Source of the DNA: Artocarpus heterophyllus
Lineage: Eukaryota > Streptophyta > Magnoliopsida > Rosales > Moraceae
Direction of reading: 5' to 3'
Length of the DNA stretch: 64,000 nucleotides
Assembly: GCA_025403435.1 (NCBI GenBank)
Contig: CM046344.1
Span: forward strand, 17,329,699 to 17,393,698
Position numbers and translations under genes: made by a program. Under the pieces are notes generated by a model that was given only the letters and a program-made list of their open reading frames with translations, did no database searches and was not told where the DNA came from. Within the stretch, counting starts at the first letter, position 1; each line of letters begins with the position of its first letter. Shown piece after piece: positions 1-10,534 of the stretch.

Positions 1-806
1 TTCAATATTCCGCTACTGGATAGCACAACGAGGTTTTCTCTATGGCAAGTGAAGATGCGGGCTATTCTGGCGCAAATGGACCTTGCTGATGCGCTATTGG
101 GTTTCGATAAGATGCCCTCATCATGGTCGAAAGAGGAAAAGGAGCGTAAGGACCGAAAGGCTCTGTCCCAAATACACTTTCATCTGTCGAATCAGATTTT
201 ACAGGATGTACTGAAGGAGAAGACTGCTGCTGCTTTGTGGCTCAAGTTGGAGCAATTATGCATGACCAAGAGTCTTACTGGCAAACTTCATTTAAAGCAG
301 CATCTATACTCTCACCGAATGTCTGAAGGTACGTCTCTTGAGGATCACTTAACTGTGTTTAAGGAGATTGTGTCTGATTTGGAGGCTATGGAAGTTAAGT
401 ATGATTAAGAAGACCTTGGGTTAATTTTATTATATTCACTGCCTTCATCATATGCCATATTTAGGGATACTATCTTGTATAGTCGGGACACTCTTACCCT
501 AGATGAGGTTTATGAGGCTTTATTTTCTAAAGAAAAGATGAAGCAGTTAGTTACTGGATCTGAAACACAAGGAGAGGGTCTAGTTGTTAAGGTAAAACCC
601 AAGAGAGAAGTTCTGGGACTGAGATTAGAGGTAGGTCTAAATCCAGAAATAAGGAGAAGTACTGTAACTATTGCAAGAAGAAAGGGCACATTAAAACTGA
701 GTGTTATAAGCTGCAGAATAAAAACAAGAGGGCTGAAAATCAGAAAGGGAAGAAACCAGATGCTGGTGAGGCTAGTGTCGTTGAAGAAGGCTCTGGTGGT
801 GAGCTT
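1..806 (+). pseudogene. copia A gag (UBN2-type capsid plus zinc knuckle), broken
   Basis: The reading frame is open from base 1, so gag starts upstream of the window; the first Met in view, at 49, is internal. The capsid part continues in the same frame across one TAA stop at 406-408 (after MEVKYD), then to about 570-650, where a frameshift moves to the third frame. In that frame a CX2CX4HX4C zinc knuckle ([14 protein letters not shown]) lies at about 664-705, followed by a Lys-rich linker into the protease. Gag forms the virus-like particle and the knuckle binds the element's RNA. One stop and one frameshift make this copy non-functional. Confidence 0.85.
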
Positions 807-2362
807 TTGGTAATTTCTGATGGTGATTCTAAACCCTGTGAGGATTGGGTTCTTGACTCTGCATGTACGTTTCATATGTGTCCCAATCGGGACTGGTTTT
901 CAACATATGAAACGGTTCCTAAGGGCTCTGTTTTGATGGGAAACAACGCCCCATGCAAGGTTGCTGGTATTGGTACTGTCAGAATTAAAATGCATGATGG
1001 CATAGTGAGGACACTAGGTGATGTGAGGCATGTCCCTGATCTTAAGAGGAATTTAATTTCCTTAGGTACTCTTGATGCTAAAGGGTACAAGTACACCGGT
1101 GAAGGTGGAGTTTTGAAAGTTAGTAAAGGCGCTCTTGTGATGATGAAAGCGCAAAAAAAGACTGCTAGTTTGTATGTTCTGCAAGGTACTATAGTAGTTG
1201 GTGATGCAAAAGTTACTACTTCCACTATGTCTGATGATGATCTCACTAAGGTATGGCATATGCGACTGGGGCATATGAGTGAGCTTGGGATGGCAGAGCT
1301 GAGTAAGCGAGGGCTCCTTAATGGACAATGCACAAGGAAGATGGAGTTTTGTGAGCACTGTGTTTTTGGAAAGCAGAAGAGAGTTTGATTTTGCAAAGGC
1401 ATTCACAACACAAAAGATATTTTGTAGTATGTTCATTCTGACCTTTGGGGACCGTCTACTGTTCCTTCTTATGGTGGTGCTAGTTATATGCTTACCATCA
1501 TTGATGACTATTCCAGAAAGTTATGGATATTTTTTTGAAGCAAAGAATGATGTCTTTGCTACATTCAAAGATTGAAAGACCATGATAGAAAAGCCAACCG
1601 GTAAACCAGTTAAACGTCTCCACACTTATAATGGCTTGGAGTTTTGTTCAAATGAATTTAATACCTTCTGTAAATCAGAGGGAATTCTGAGGGACTTAAC
1701 AGTCTGACGTACTCCGCAGCAAAATGGTGGGGCCAAGAGAATGAACAAGACGTTGATGGAGAAAGTGCACTACATACTCTCTAATGCTGGACTACCTAAG
1801 TCATTTTGGGCTGAAGCCTCTACAGCTTGCTATTTGGTCAACCGTTCTCCTTTCCATCGCTATTAACAAGAAGACACCACAAGAGATATGGTCAGGAGAA
1901 CCTGTAGATTACTCAAATTTAAGAATTTTTGGCTGTCCTGCTTATGCTCATGTTGACAATGGAAAATTGAAGCCTAGATCCACGAAGTGTATATTTCTTG
2001 GTTACAAGCCTGGTGTTAAAGGCTATAAGTTATGGTGCCCGGAAACCAAGATAGTTATTATCAGTAGAGATGTTATGTTTGATGAGACTTCCATGTTACG
2101 TGGGACATCTACTACAGGGTCTAGTGATGTTGATCAGGATAGATCTAGCAAACAGGTGGAGTTTCAAATAGAGACAAGTACATCATCTGATTCTACTTCC
2201 CAGTCAAGTTCAGAGAGTCAAGGCGATAGTGCTTCCCCATCGCCATCACCGCCGCTACCACAGTACTCTATTGCTAAGGATAGGCCGAGGAGAGATGTTA
2301 GGCCTCCACAAAGATATGCTGAGGCCGACTTGGTGGCTTTTATCAGTGGCAGAAGGTATTGA
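807..2362 (+). pseudogene. copia A protease and integrase, broken
   Basis: The protease signature DSACTFHMC lies near 855-880, followed by the GAG-pre-integrase HHCC zinc domain ([14 protein letters not shown], then [11 protein letters not shown]). The integrase core follows in changing frames: HSDLWGP, then DYSRKLWIFF, then the second catalytic region near 1625. There the usual TDNG is read as TYNG, replacing the catalytic Asp by Tyr. A TGA stop lies just before RTPQQNGGAKRMN (about 1705-1745), where the catalytic Glu of NGVAER is replaced by Lys. The C-terminal part (1784-2362) holds the copia GKxLKPRSxKCIFLGY region and a Ser-rich linker. A frameshift near 2340 separates it from the RT. 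The integrase is catalytically dead. Confidence 0.85.
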
Positions 2363-3939
2363 GTCTGGTGAAGAACCTTCTACCTATTCAGAGGCGGTTA
2401 ATTCAGTTGACTCTGGCAAGTGGATGATTGCTATGCAGGAGGAGATGGAATCCCTACATAAGAATGACACATGGGATTTGGTGAAGTTACCCAAAGGGAA
2501 GAAAGCTGTTCGCTGCAAATGGGTATTTAAAAGAAAGGAAGGCACACCGGGAGTTGAAGATGCTAGGTACAAGGCTAGACTGGTTGCAAAAGGATACAGT
2601 CAGGTTCCAGGTGTTGACTTTACAGATGTATTTTCTCCTGTAGTTAAGCATAGCTCAATTCGAGCCTTGCTCGGTATTGTGGCCACTTATGATCTTGAGC
2701 TTGAGCAGTTAGATGTGAAGACTGCATTTTTGCATGGAGAGCTCGAGGAAGACATTTACATGCAGCAACCTGAGGGTTTCATTGTTACAGGTAAAGAAGA
2801 CTATGTTTGCTCGTTGAAAAAGTCTCTTTACGGTTTGAAACAGTCTCCTAGGCAGTGGTATAAGAGGTTCGACTCATTTATGATCGCTCATGAGTTTAAG
2901 AGGAGTAGCTATGATAGCTGTGTCTACTTCAAGAAGGGTGATGATGGGTCCTTTGTTTATTTGCTCTTATATGTTGATGATATGTTGATTGCTGCTAAGG
3001 ATAAAGGAGAGATTAAGAAGTTAAAGGCTCAACTCAGTAGAGAATTTGAGATGAAGGACTTGGGAGCTACCAAGAAGATTCTCGGCATGGAGATTTTGAG
3101 AAATAGAAAGGCAGGTAAGCTTTATCTGAGTCAGAAAGGCTATATTGAAAAAGTTTTGCACAGGTTCAACATGCAGAAAGCAAAACCAGTGAGCACTCCG
3201 TTAGCAGCACATTTCAGACTTTCAGCTGCGTTAGCTTCACAGTCAAATGATGAGATTGAGTACATGTCACGTGTTCTATACTCTAGTGCAGTAGGTTCCC
3301 TCATGTATGCTATGGTATGTTCTCGCCCAGATTTATCATATGCAGTTAGTGCAGTTAGTAGATACATGGCAAATCCAGGTAAAGAGCACTGGAAAGCGGT
3401 GCAATGGATTCTCAGATACTTGCGTGGTACTACTGACGTTTGTTTGCACTTTGGGAGGACTAGAGATGGTGTTGTGAGATATGTTGATTCTGATTATGCC
3501 AGACTTGGATAAGAGGAGGTCACTTACTAGGTATGTGTTTACACTTGGTGGTTGTGCTATCAGTTAGAAGGCTACCTTGCAGGCTACTGTTGCTTTGTGT
3601 ACTACTGAGGCTGAATATATGGCTATTACAGAGGCTTTCAAAGAAGCTATTTGGTTGAAGGGCCTATTTGGAGAACTCAGTGAAGATTTGAAGACTTCTG
3701 TGGTGATGTGTGACAGTCAGAGTGCTATTTTTCTCACTAAAGATCAAATGTTTCATGAGAGGACGAAGCACATTGACGTTTGTTATCACTTTGTTCGTGA
3801 TATTGTTGCTCGTGGTGATATTGTTGTGAGCAAAATCAGTACACATGATAATCCTGCCGATATGATGACTAAGTCGTTACCTATAGCTAAGTTTGAGCAT
3901 TGCTTGAACTTGGTTGGAGTTCATGCTCGTGCCGGTTAG
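2345..3939 (+). pseudogene. copia A reverse transcriptase and RNase H
   Basis: The RT is the best-preserved part. It starts at about YSEAVNSVDSGKWMIAMQEE, has KARLVAKGYSQ, the catalytic LDVKTAFLHG and YVDDMLIAAK motifs, and stays open to 3512. After DSDYA a small indel shifts the frame; a stop replaces the Trp of AISWKATLQ near 3565. RNase H then continues in 3577-3939 ([36 protein letters not shown]) and ends normally before the polypurine tract. RT copies the genomic RNA to cDNA and RNase H removes the RNA strand. The RT motifs look intact, but RNase H is out of frame with RT. Confidence 0.88.
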
Positions 3940-4029
3940 TTGCCCGTTGGGGCTTTGTGGAAGAGGTGGAGAATTCGATTAATCACATGTTGGAGTTTTT
4001 TATGGTGGATTTTGTGTCAAGGTGGAGAT

Positions 4030-4566
4030 TGTTATTTTGTGACCCAAAATCTTTGACAGTAAGGCAGCGCCGCGGCGCTTGAAAGCAGGGCCGCGGCGCT
4101 ACAATCCAGCGCCGCGGCGCTTGAAAGCAGCGCCGCGGCGCTCCAATCCGGAAACCAGCGCCGCGGCGCTCCAATGCGGCCTAATAGTGTATTTTACGTT
4201 TTTACGCGTTTTTGGGTTATTTTGGGCTAGGGTTTGAGTCCCCATACATATAAATACATCATATTCTCCATAGTACAATATATAGTGAGTCACATTAGAG
4301 AGACACATTAGGGAGTCACAAATTTTCATAGAGATCATAGTGTTGAGAGTGATACAAAGAACTCAGTCTTGTGAGTTTATGAGTGATTAAGTGAGTGAAT
4401 TTCTGTATTTGAGCGCTCTAAACACCGTTGTAATTTTCGTTTTGTGATTAGTGAATTGCTTCTCTTCTGCCCGTGATTTTTTCACCCTTCATTAGGGTTT
4501 TTCCACGTAAATCTTGTGTGCAATTTTCTCTCTATTTCTTGTTGTTTATTGTTTTGATTTCTAACA
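4030..4566 (+). repeat. 3' LTR of copia A (537 bp)
   Basis: The LTR begins TGTTA immediately after the polypurine tract GGTGGAGAT (4021-4029) and ends TAACA at 4566, giving inverted TGTTA/TAACA ends. A candidate TATA box (TATAAATA) lies at 4249-4256. An array of five GC-rich palindromes lies about 80 bp upstream of it, in the U3 promoter region. The partner 5' LTR is outside the window. Confidence 0.88.
4066..4170. repeat. Array of five 14-bp GC palindromes in the copia A LTR, 21-bp period
   Basis: The perfect palindrome AGCGCCGCGGCGCT starts at 4066, 4108, 4129 and 4157; a one-base variant (AGGGCCGCGGCGCT) starts at 4087. Spacings are 21, 21, 21 and 28 bp. The sequence around it is AT-rich. 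The position is U3, upstream of the TATA box at 4249. It may be an enhancer array of dimeric factor sites, but no factor is identified. Confidence 0.95.
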
Positions 4567-4977
4567 AAAGATCACAAGTGAAATTTAACAAAAATGCTTG
4601 TGCTTATGTCTGATGGGGTTCCGTATTCATGCTCATGTTGTCCAAATCTAAACATAAGAGTTTGTCAGGCATGAGACGACGACCTATTCATTCCCGCCTG
4701 GAAACGGAAATATCCACCAAAATAAGTAGATTAGCTTGCACAACGGAAACTGTAATTGTATCTCGCCGTCGTTCCCAAAAGGTTAAAAATTCATGTCCCA
4801 AGAATTTAACTTCAAATTTGAATTTCAAAATTCAGGATAAGAAGCAGAACTTCTCTTTAAAATAAAATCAAATAAAAAGGAACTTCTTTCAAAGTTGAAA
4901 GGCAAGATCATTACTTCTAATGACAAACATGCTTCAAATGCATCAAACCAAACTAAGTAGCGAAGCCAACAACTTAC
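4567..4977. other. Unassigned 0.4-kb stretch
   Basis: This lies between the copia A LTR and the UTP20-like exon 3. An open frame of 78 codons (4629-4865, plus) and one on the minus strand show no domain I recognise. It is likely intron or decayed sequence of the neighbouring pseudogene. Confidence 0.4.
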
Positions 4978-5063
4978 TTGAGCGCATCCACAATGTTGTT
5001 TACGAGATATCTCTGCAAATGCATCATAATGAATGACCAGGAAGTAAAAATCTACAAAATGCA

Positions 5064-6302
5064 AAACCATTCATTTTCATGTTAGCCACCGAGGAACTTT
5101 CTTTTTTTGTTTAGTAAGAAAAGTTCAATGAATCAAATCCAAAGGAAGAGGATAATGCATCCTCAATAAACAGAAACAAAGAAAAGTGGGAAAAGTAATA
5201 CAAAGAAAATGAAAAAGAATAACATATTTTGCGACTTAAGACGTTTAAAAGGCAAAGAATAACATATTTTACAACTTAAAACAATATAGCAATAGAATTA
5301 AAATAAACCTGCTCGATAATTTTTAGTTAGTAGTTTGTAACAGTTTGTACACGTGTCAGTTGTCTAATTAGTAGTTCATGTATTTAATTAGCTTATGTAC
5401 AGTTTTCTAATCAATGAAGATCTGAGAAGATTAAGACTTCTCACGCAAGATTCGTCGAAGAATTGCTCTTTCTCGTTCTCTCTCTAAACCCAATAGGTTC
5501 CCTATCTGCGCCGTTTTCTAAGAGAGATATTAGAGACTCTCTAACTTTTGGCAAGAAGCTGAACAAGTCAAATATGCAACACGTGCAAAATGTAAACAAT
5601 TTAAGGGAGGAGAAACCTACAGCATATTATCTTCTTCCGGAAGATCTCTACATAATGCTGCAATTAGCCTGTAGATGGAATGATTTAAGTTCAAATATCA
5701 TTACGAAAGGCTGTGTTATTATAGAGGATGGGAACAAGTGTTTCGACCAAATCATAATCATGAACTAGGAATTATAAAAAGATGGAATGATACTTTTCCA
5801 TCATCTACTAATTTTGGGGTAGCATACCTTAGAATAGGCTCTAGGGAAATTCTTGCTTTCATGTGTAATCTTGAAATAAGTTCTGACGTAGTAGTTTTTT
5901 GTGAAATACCACAAATGGTAACTTTTGCACTAAAGGTGTCGTTTATTCGTAAATAGAAATAAAATCCTCCGCAGTATTCAGTGCCTACAATTAAACATCA
6001 AGAGAAAACCAAATTAACCACGTATCCCACAAGTCTAAGAAACATGTCATGCTAAAAATAATAGCAGAGCATGGACATAAGCATCTAAACTGAGAGGGGG
6101 AAAAAATCAGCGTTACAATGGAGATGGGATGTCAGTGAAAAAATGACAATCAACAGCGAACAACACTGCATCAAAAGTGCTATTTCCTTTCAAATTTTTC
6201 AATTCTTTATTTTCCAAGTTTTCCCTTTTCTACCTTGCATTTTCATTTTTTAACTTTCTCTTCTCTCATAACTTACAAAACGCATAACTACTTCAATATG
6301 CG
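5064..6302. other. Region without a recognised gene
   Basis: This would be intronic to the UTP20-like copy. Open frames at 5463-5768 and 5738-5956 (plus), joined only by a frameshift, have no domain I recognise. The piece at about 5320-5510 (GTTTGTAACAGTTTGTACACG onward, with CTCTCTCTAAACCC) resembles the transcribed part of a copia LTR, but no boundaries or primer site could be placed. Confidence 0.35.
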
Positions 6303-7195
6303 TAGAAATGCAAGAACGGGCCAGCCCCTTCTCGTTAGGCCCACGCGGGCCGTGAGCCGAGCCAGCCCTGCCCACTAATTTTGTGGGCCAGGTTAGGCCA
6401 GTCCAAATAAGAATTATCTCGGCCCAACCCACACCACGAGCCAATTTTACATGGGCCAGGCTGGGCTGTGCCATGGGCTAGACTAGACCGTGACATGGGC
6501 CTTGAATGGGCTAGCCCATTCGAGCTCATCTACGAGTTAGGATGAATAAGCTTATCTTGGCCTATCATAGATTTAAATGGGCTGTCCATCAAAACATGCA
6601 ATTTTTAATTTTTAATTTTTAATTTTTAATTTTTTAAACAAATTAACAAATATAAAAGTATAAATATAATAAAAATATGAAAAGAGATATTTTATTTACG
6701 ATTGCTTCATTAAAAATCTTTCTAAGAAAAACCCAATTGGACAAAACATTGGAAAGGAAAAAAAAATACAATTAGGATAATTCTACATAAAATATTTACA
6801 AAATTACTAAAAAAATTTTTAAAAAAAAATCTAGCCATGATATGATGTGTGAGGTCTTCTACTAGAGAAGGTCATACTTAGCCATGTTTTCCTATGAATA
6901 AATATAAAAAAATATATAAATATATCTATATATATATATAAATAAAATTAGGCCATAATAGGCGTTCGGTGGGCTGGTCTATTGTGGGCCTATTGGGCCT
7001 TACATGATTTTTTATGGGTTATGCAAGGCCGGCCTATGAGCTGATAAATGATGGTCCAGCCTAACCCATTAATATTTATGAAATAGGCCATGCCTTGAAC
7101 AGTGACGGGCCGTGTTGACCCGGCCTGTCATTGTATTAGGATGGGCTTGAACCAACCCACCAACCCACAAGTCCCGACCTATTGTTGCATCTCTA
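6303..7195. mobile_element. Non-autonomous hAT-like element with GGCC-rich ends
   Basis: The ends are imperfect inverted repeats: TAGAAATGCAAG at 6303 and the reverse complement of TAGAGATGCAAC at 7195. Both ends (about 6318-6585 and 6950-7180) are packed with short GGGCC/GGCCC and GGGCTR motifs in both orientations; the middle is AT-rich. Subterminal arrays of short motifs are typical of hAT transposons. Flanks AATATGCG and AATATAAA share five of eight bases and may be a decayed 8-bp target duplication. No transposase is encoded. The tract at 6601-6635 is a TTTTTAA microsatellite. Confidence 0.55.
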
Positions 7196-8322
7196 AATAT
7201 AAAACGTTGAAAACCTACGAACTTACAAATTACGTACACTCTGTGAGACGTAATTCAACTCCCATACTTTCGCAAATTTTCACAACTCTTGTCCTAGCAT
7301 ATATAAATTACTATTAATAATAACAAAAAAAGAAATAAATTACCATTAGTAATAACAAAAAAAGAAAGAAGGAAAAAAAAACATTGTAAATCACAGACAT
7401 CACTTTAGTAGGATTACAGTAAGATGAATGGTTCATCACGAATATCAGGAACATCATACCCTCCATTCTACAAGTCGGGGCGTCAGTACACATCAATATC
7501 AACATCTTCTCACCTCTGAGAGAAACTCATAAACTGCAAAGATAAAATCCAACACCAATTTAGCACTAAACAGAATCAAAACTTAACAAACAAACAAAGA
7601 AACAATAAATAGATAAATAAATAAGCATCTAATGCACAAATTTAACTGATACGTTGTATATCTAAAAGCTTAACTCGTAACGAATAAATAAATAAATAAA
7701 ATATAGGGTCTTGCGAAGGGAAAATGGCATTGTAGGGCATGTGTTTAAGTAGATGCCCCAGTTTTTTGTAAAATTTAAGAAAAGTGTCCACTCTGCTAAC
7801 TAAAAGAATACAGAGCCCAATTCCAATTCTGAAATATCTACGTGGTTACTCTTCCTTCATTTCCTTCTTTGATTATGACACAACATTTACGGATTGAAAA
7901 GTTAAATCCTTAACTCCAGTTTTTTTAAATGATACAAAACGAAATTCCGAATTTTTTTAAAACAAAATTGGGATTACAATTTATATGCGTAAACCCAGCA
8001 AAGGCCATCCTGCCACACAGACTTGAAAAACCATAAAATTCATTATATTGTTGAATTCATTTACAACGAAGCGACGGCAGCCGCCGGAATTGTTGAGCAA
8101 CTTGACGGCCTGAGCATGAGCCGGAGTCGCCATGGTAGGAGAAAGGGGTGGTCTGGCGATCAGAAGCTCTGCGTTTTGCCGTTTAAGTTCAACTTTCTCG
8201 GCTCCCAAACACTCTGACTCTCTTTTTCTCTGCCACTGCTTGGGACCCTTTTTTCAGTCCACGCCTTCCGTTTCTAAGGGTTTGGGTCAAGGGTCTTCCT
8301 CGATGGCTCGGGTGGTTTTTTA
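7196..8322. other. 5' region of the UTP20-like pseudogene
   Basis: Holds exons 1 and 2 described under the pseudogene. The stretch 8134-8320, upstream of its ATG on the minus strand, contains an AAACCCTTAG box resembling the telo-box of plant ribosome-biogenesis promoters. The rest is AT-rich with no other gene seen. Confidence 0.35.
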
Positions 8323-8526
8323 GGATGTTTAAGGTGTGATGATAACTATTAGTTAGAATTTTTTTGTTGTTATATATAAAAGCTTTATATTATAATTATT
8401 TTATTATTATTATTATAGTATATAAAAGTTTTATATTATAATAATTTTTTATTATTATTGTAGCATGTGAAAGCTTTACACCGTTATAACTAAGAAAATG
8501 GTTTATACCACTAATGTCAAACACCC
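8323..8526. mobile_element. Tourist-like MITE (204 bp)
   Basis: TTA occurs on both sides (8320-8322 and 8527-8529), the target duplication of PIF/Harbinger elements. The ends GGATGTTTAAGGTGTGATG and, reversed, GGGTGTTTGACATTAGTGG are imperfect inverted repeats. The internal GCATGTGAAAGCTTTACAC recurs, reversed, in the MITEs at 52047 and 55074, so all three look like one family. It has no coding capacity. Confidence 0.6.
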
Positions 8527-8529
8527 TTA

Positions 8530-10534
8530 AAGTTCTCCCTTAAACTTTTCTCTGAAGATTAAATAAAAAATAAATTTTATTTTTGAGAATTTTAATTTTT
8601 TTTATAAAATCAATCTAAATCAAGTCACTCATAAAATAGTTGACTTTTTGGTATACAAGATTAAAAAAAAATTAATATTTAACAAAAATTAATAAATATT
8701 TAAAAGTTTACCATAAAAGTTTTAATATAAACAAAAAATCAAACTAAAAAATCACAATAATATAAATTAAAGTTCATTAACAACCAAACTAAAAAGTCAA
8801 AATTATTACTTAATAACATAAGATAATACAATTAAATTTTAAACTCGAATTGAAGCTTTTTATTTGTGTTGATAACCTCTCCTCTAATATCCTTTATCGA
8901 TGCCATGGTGAGTTTAGCCAACGACAGAGGGAAACAACGTGATAGCGACTGGTTGTTGGATGGAAGAGGCTATCCATTTCCATAATTAGTCTTATATATG
9001 TTGGTTAATTAATTTTATCTTTTTTTTAAATGCTAATGATGAGTGATTAGAAGAAAGTGTAATTATAGAGTATGAAAAGGTGCATCTTACATGTATAGAA
9101 CTTATTTTAATGACCAATGAAAAATAATCTATTATAAAAAATTATAAAAATTCTTATATAAAATATTCTATAATTATAAATTATAAATATGATAGCTTAG
9201 TGGGAGATTTGGGAGGCAATTTGGGTGGGCAATTTAAATAGTTTGAGAAGTTCAAACCACCTAAAATATTTGTGTAATAAAACAAAAACTACCAATTTGG
9301 TTTGGATTTGACAATTTGAGCGTATAAGCGGATTTTTTTGAACACCGTTAATTTGGGGAGCATATCAATAAATGTCAATTACAATTATACCCTTATAATT
9401 TAGTTATATCAAGGGTTAATTTCACGAATGGTTCTTAAACTTTACCCTCTATTCCGGCATAATCTTCAACATTTAAAAGTCTTGTTTTGGTCCCTAATCT
9501 ATTATGTTGCTTTAGTTTTGGTCCCTCCGTCAATTAGATGTTAAATATTTAATAAAATATTCTAAAAAATATCTCATTTTAGTCCATAATCTATTATTTT
9601 GTTTTAGTTTGGGTCTCTAATCTATTACTCTAGCATTGAGAGGTTTATAAATGAGAATCAATCTAAGTAATTGAATACATAATAAAAAAAGTCCATTGAT
9701 ATATGGCAAGATATTGTTGGACTATTAGATTATGCCACCTCATCGATGAATTAATCTCTACCTCTTTTAGCAAAAAGAATATCCCAAACGTTGAAAACCC
9801 TAAAAAAAGAAAAAAAAATAATGAAAATTATGACACCTTCAAAAATTGTCACCCTCTGTTTAGTGTTGGTAAAATTTGAATCTTAACGCATTCATTAAAT
9901 TTGAGAAATTTTAGTTGAACAACGATATTTTCTAAAAAAAATTAAATTTTAAAGGATTGAAAATTGAAAGAAAAGAATTGAAACGCTTAAAATCTTGAGG
10001 AAAAAAGAAGAAGAAATGTTTGGGATTTTTTTTTGTTTTTTGTTTTTTAATTTTCAAGATAAGTTCAATTGAAATTAAAAGACTTAAGAAACACCCAAAA
10101 AAAATTAAGAATACCAAAAATATGATTTTTAAAAAAAATCAACATTTGGGATTAAAGTAAGAAAGTTTTTATGAGAGTAACTATCATCTTTTCTACCTAT
10201 AGGAATTGTTGATTTAAATTAACTTTTTACTGATTTGATTTATGATTGGAAACAGTTTTATATTGCATGTTGTAAATTTTTAATGTAGACACCGATAAAT
10301 TAAAAAATGTAACGACTAAAATGACAATTTTTGCGGTTGGATAAAAGGATACTTCCTGCCTTAGATGTTCCTTAAAATATTATTTAATGCATGTTTCAAG
10401 GGATAAAAATGTTCTATCACATCTTTTAAAAAGGTTAAAACTCTCTTACATCATTTTAAGGTTACTGCAGGTATTTTAGAATTTTAAACCCCAAATATAA
10501 ATAAATATATATATATATATATATGCACATATTG
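8530..10534. other. AT-rich intergenic DNA
   Basis: No gene is seen. The part at 9410-9610 has the non-coding repeat with TTTTGGTCCCTAATCTATTA twice (about 9488 and, shifted, 9580-9620), a common plant repeat type. A TA dinucleotide run lies at about 10506-10524 next to the LINE 3' end. Confidence 0.5.

Larger units (their letters stand above)
1..4566 (+). mobile_element. copia A: Ty1/copia retrotransposon, 5'-truncated by the window edge
   Basis: A copia element in the order gag, protease, integrase, reverse transcriptase, RNase H, 3' LTR. This order (integrase before RT) defines Ty1/copia, and the proteins resemble the Tnt1/Tork group by eye. The polypurine tract GGTGGAGAT runs directly into the 3' LTR at 4030. 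The 5' LTR, primer-binding site and start of gag lie before base 1, so no target-site duplication can be checked. The coding region is broken by several stops and frameshifts and two integrase catalytic residues are replaced, so the copy cannot move by itself. It lies next to the UTP20-like pseudogene. Confidence 0.93.
4978..8133 (-). pseudogene. UTP20: UTP20-like (SSU processome component) pseudogene, N-terminal exons
   Basis: Three exon-like blocks on the minus strand match, from memory, the N-terminus of plant UTP20, a large HEAT-repeat nucleolar protein of 18S rRNA processing. Exon 1 (8133-8065) encodes 23 residues, MATPAHAQAVKLLNNSGG to RRFV, with donor GTAAATG. Exon 2 starts at 7533 after TTTGCAG and reads FMSFSQR, stop, EDVDIDVY, stop; both stops are TGA, and the match fades after about 7483. 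Exon 3 (5051-4978) follows TTTTGTAG, reads IFTSWSFIMMHLQRYLVNN and so on, and ends at GTAAGT. The exons that should lie between 2 and 3 were not found. A hAT-like element lies in intron 2 and copia A lies just downstream. The stops and missing exons indicate a decayed partial copy. Identity rests on recalled family sequence. Confidence 0.55.

Noticed and set aside
3983..4174. Minus-strand frame with repeated APRRCFQ-like peptides
   Set aside because: It is only the translation of the GC palindrome array in the LTR.
5320..5510. A copia LTR
   Set aside because: Promoter-like and CTCTCTC leader sequence is suggestive, but neither TG/CA ends, primer site nor duplication could be placed.
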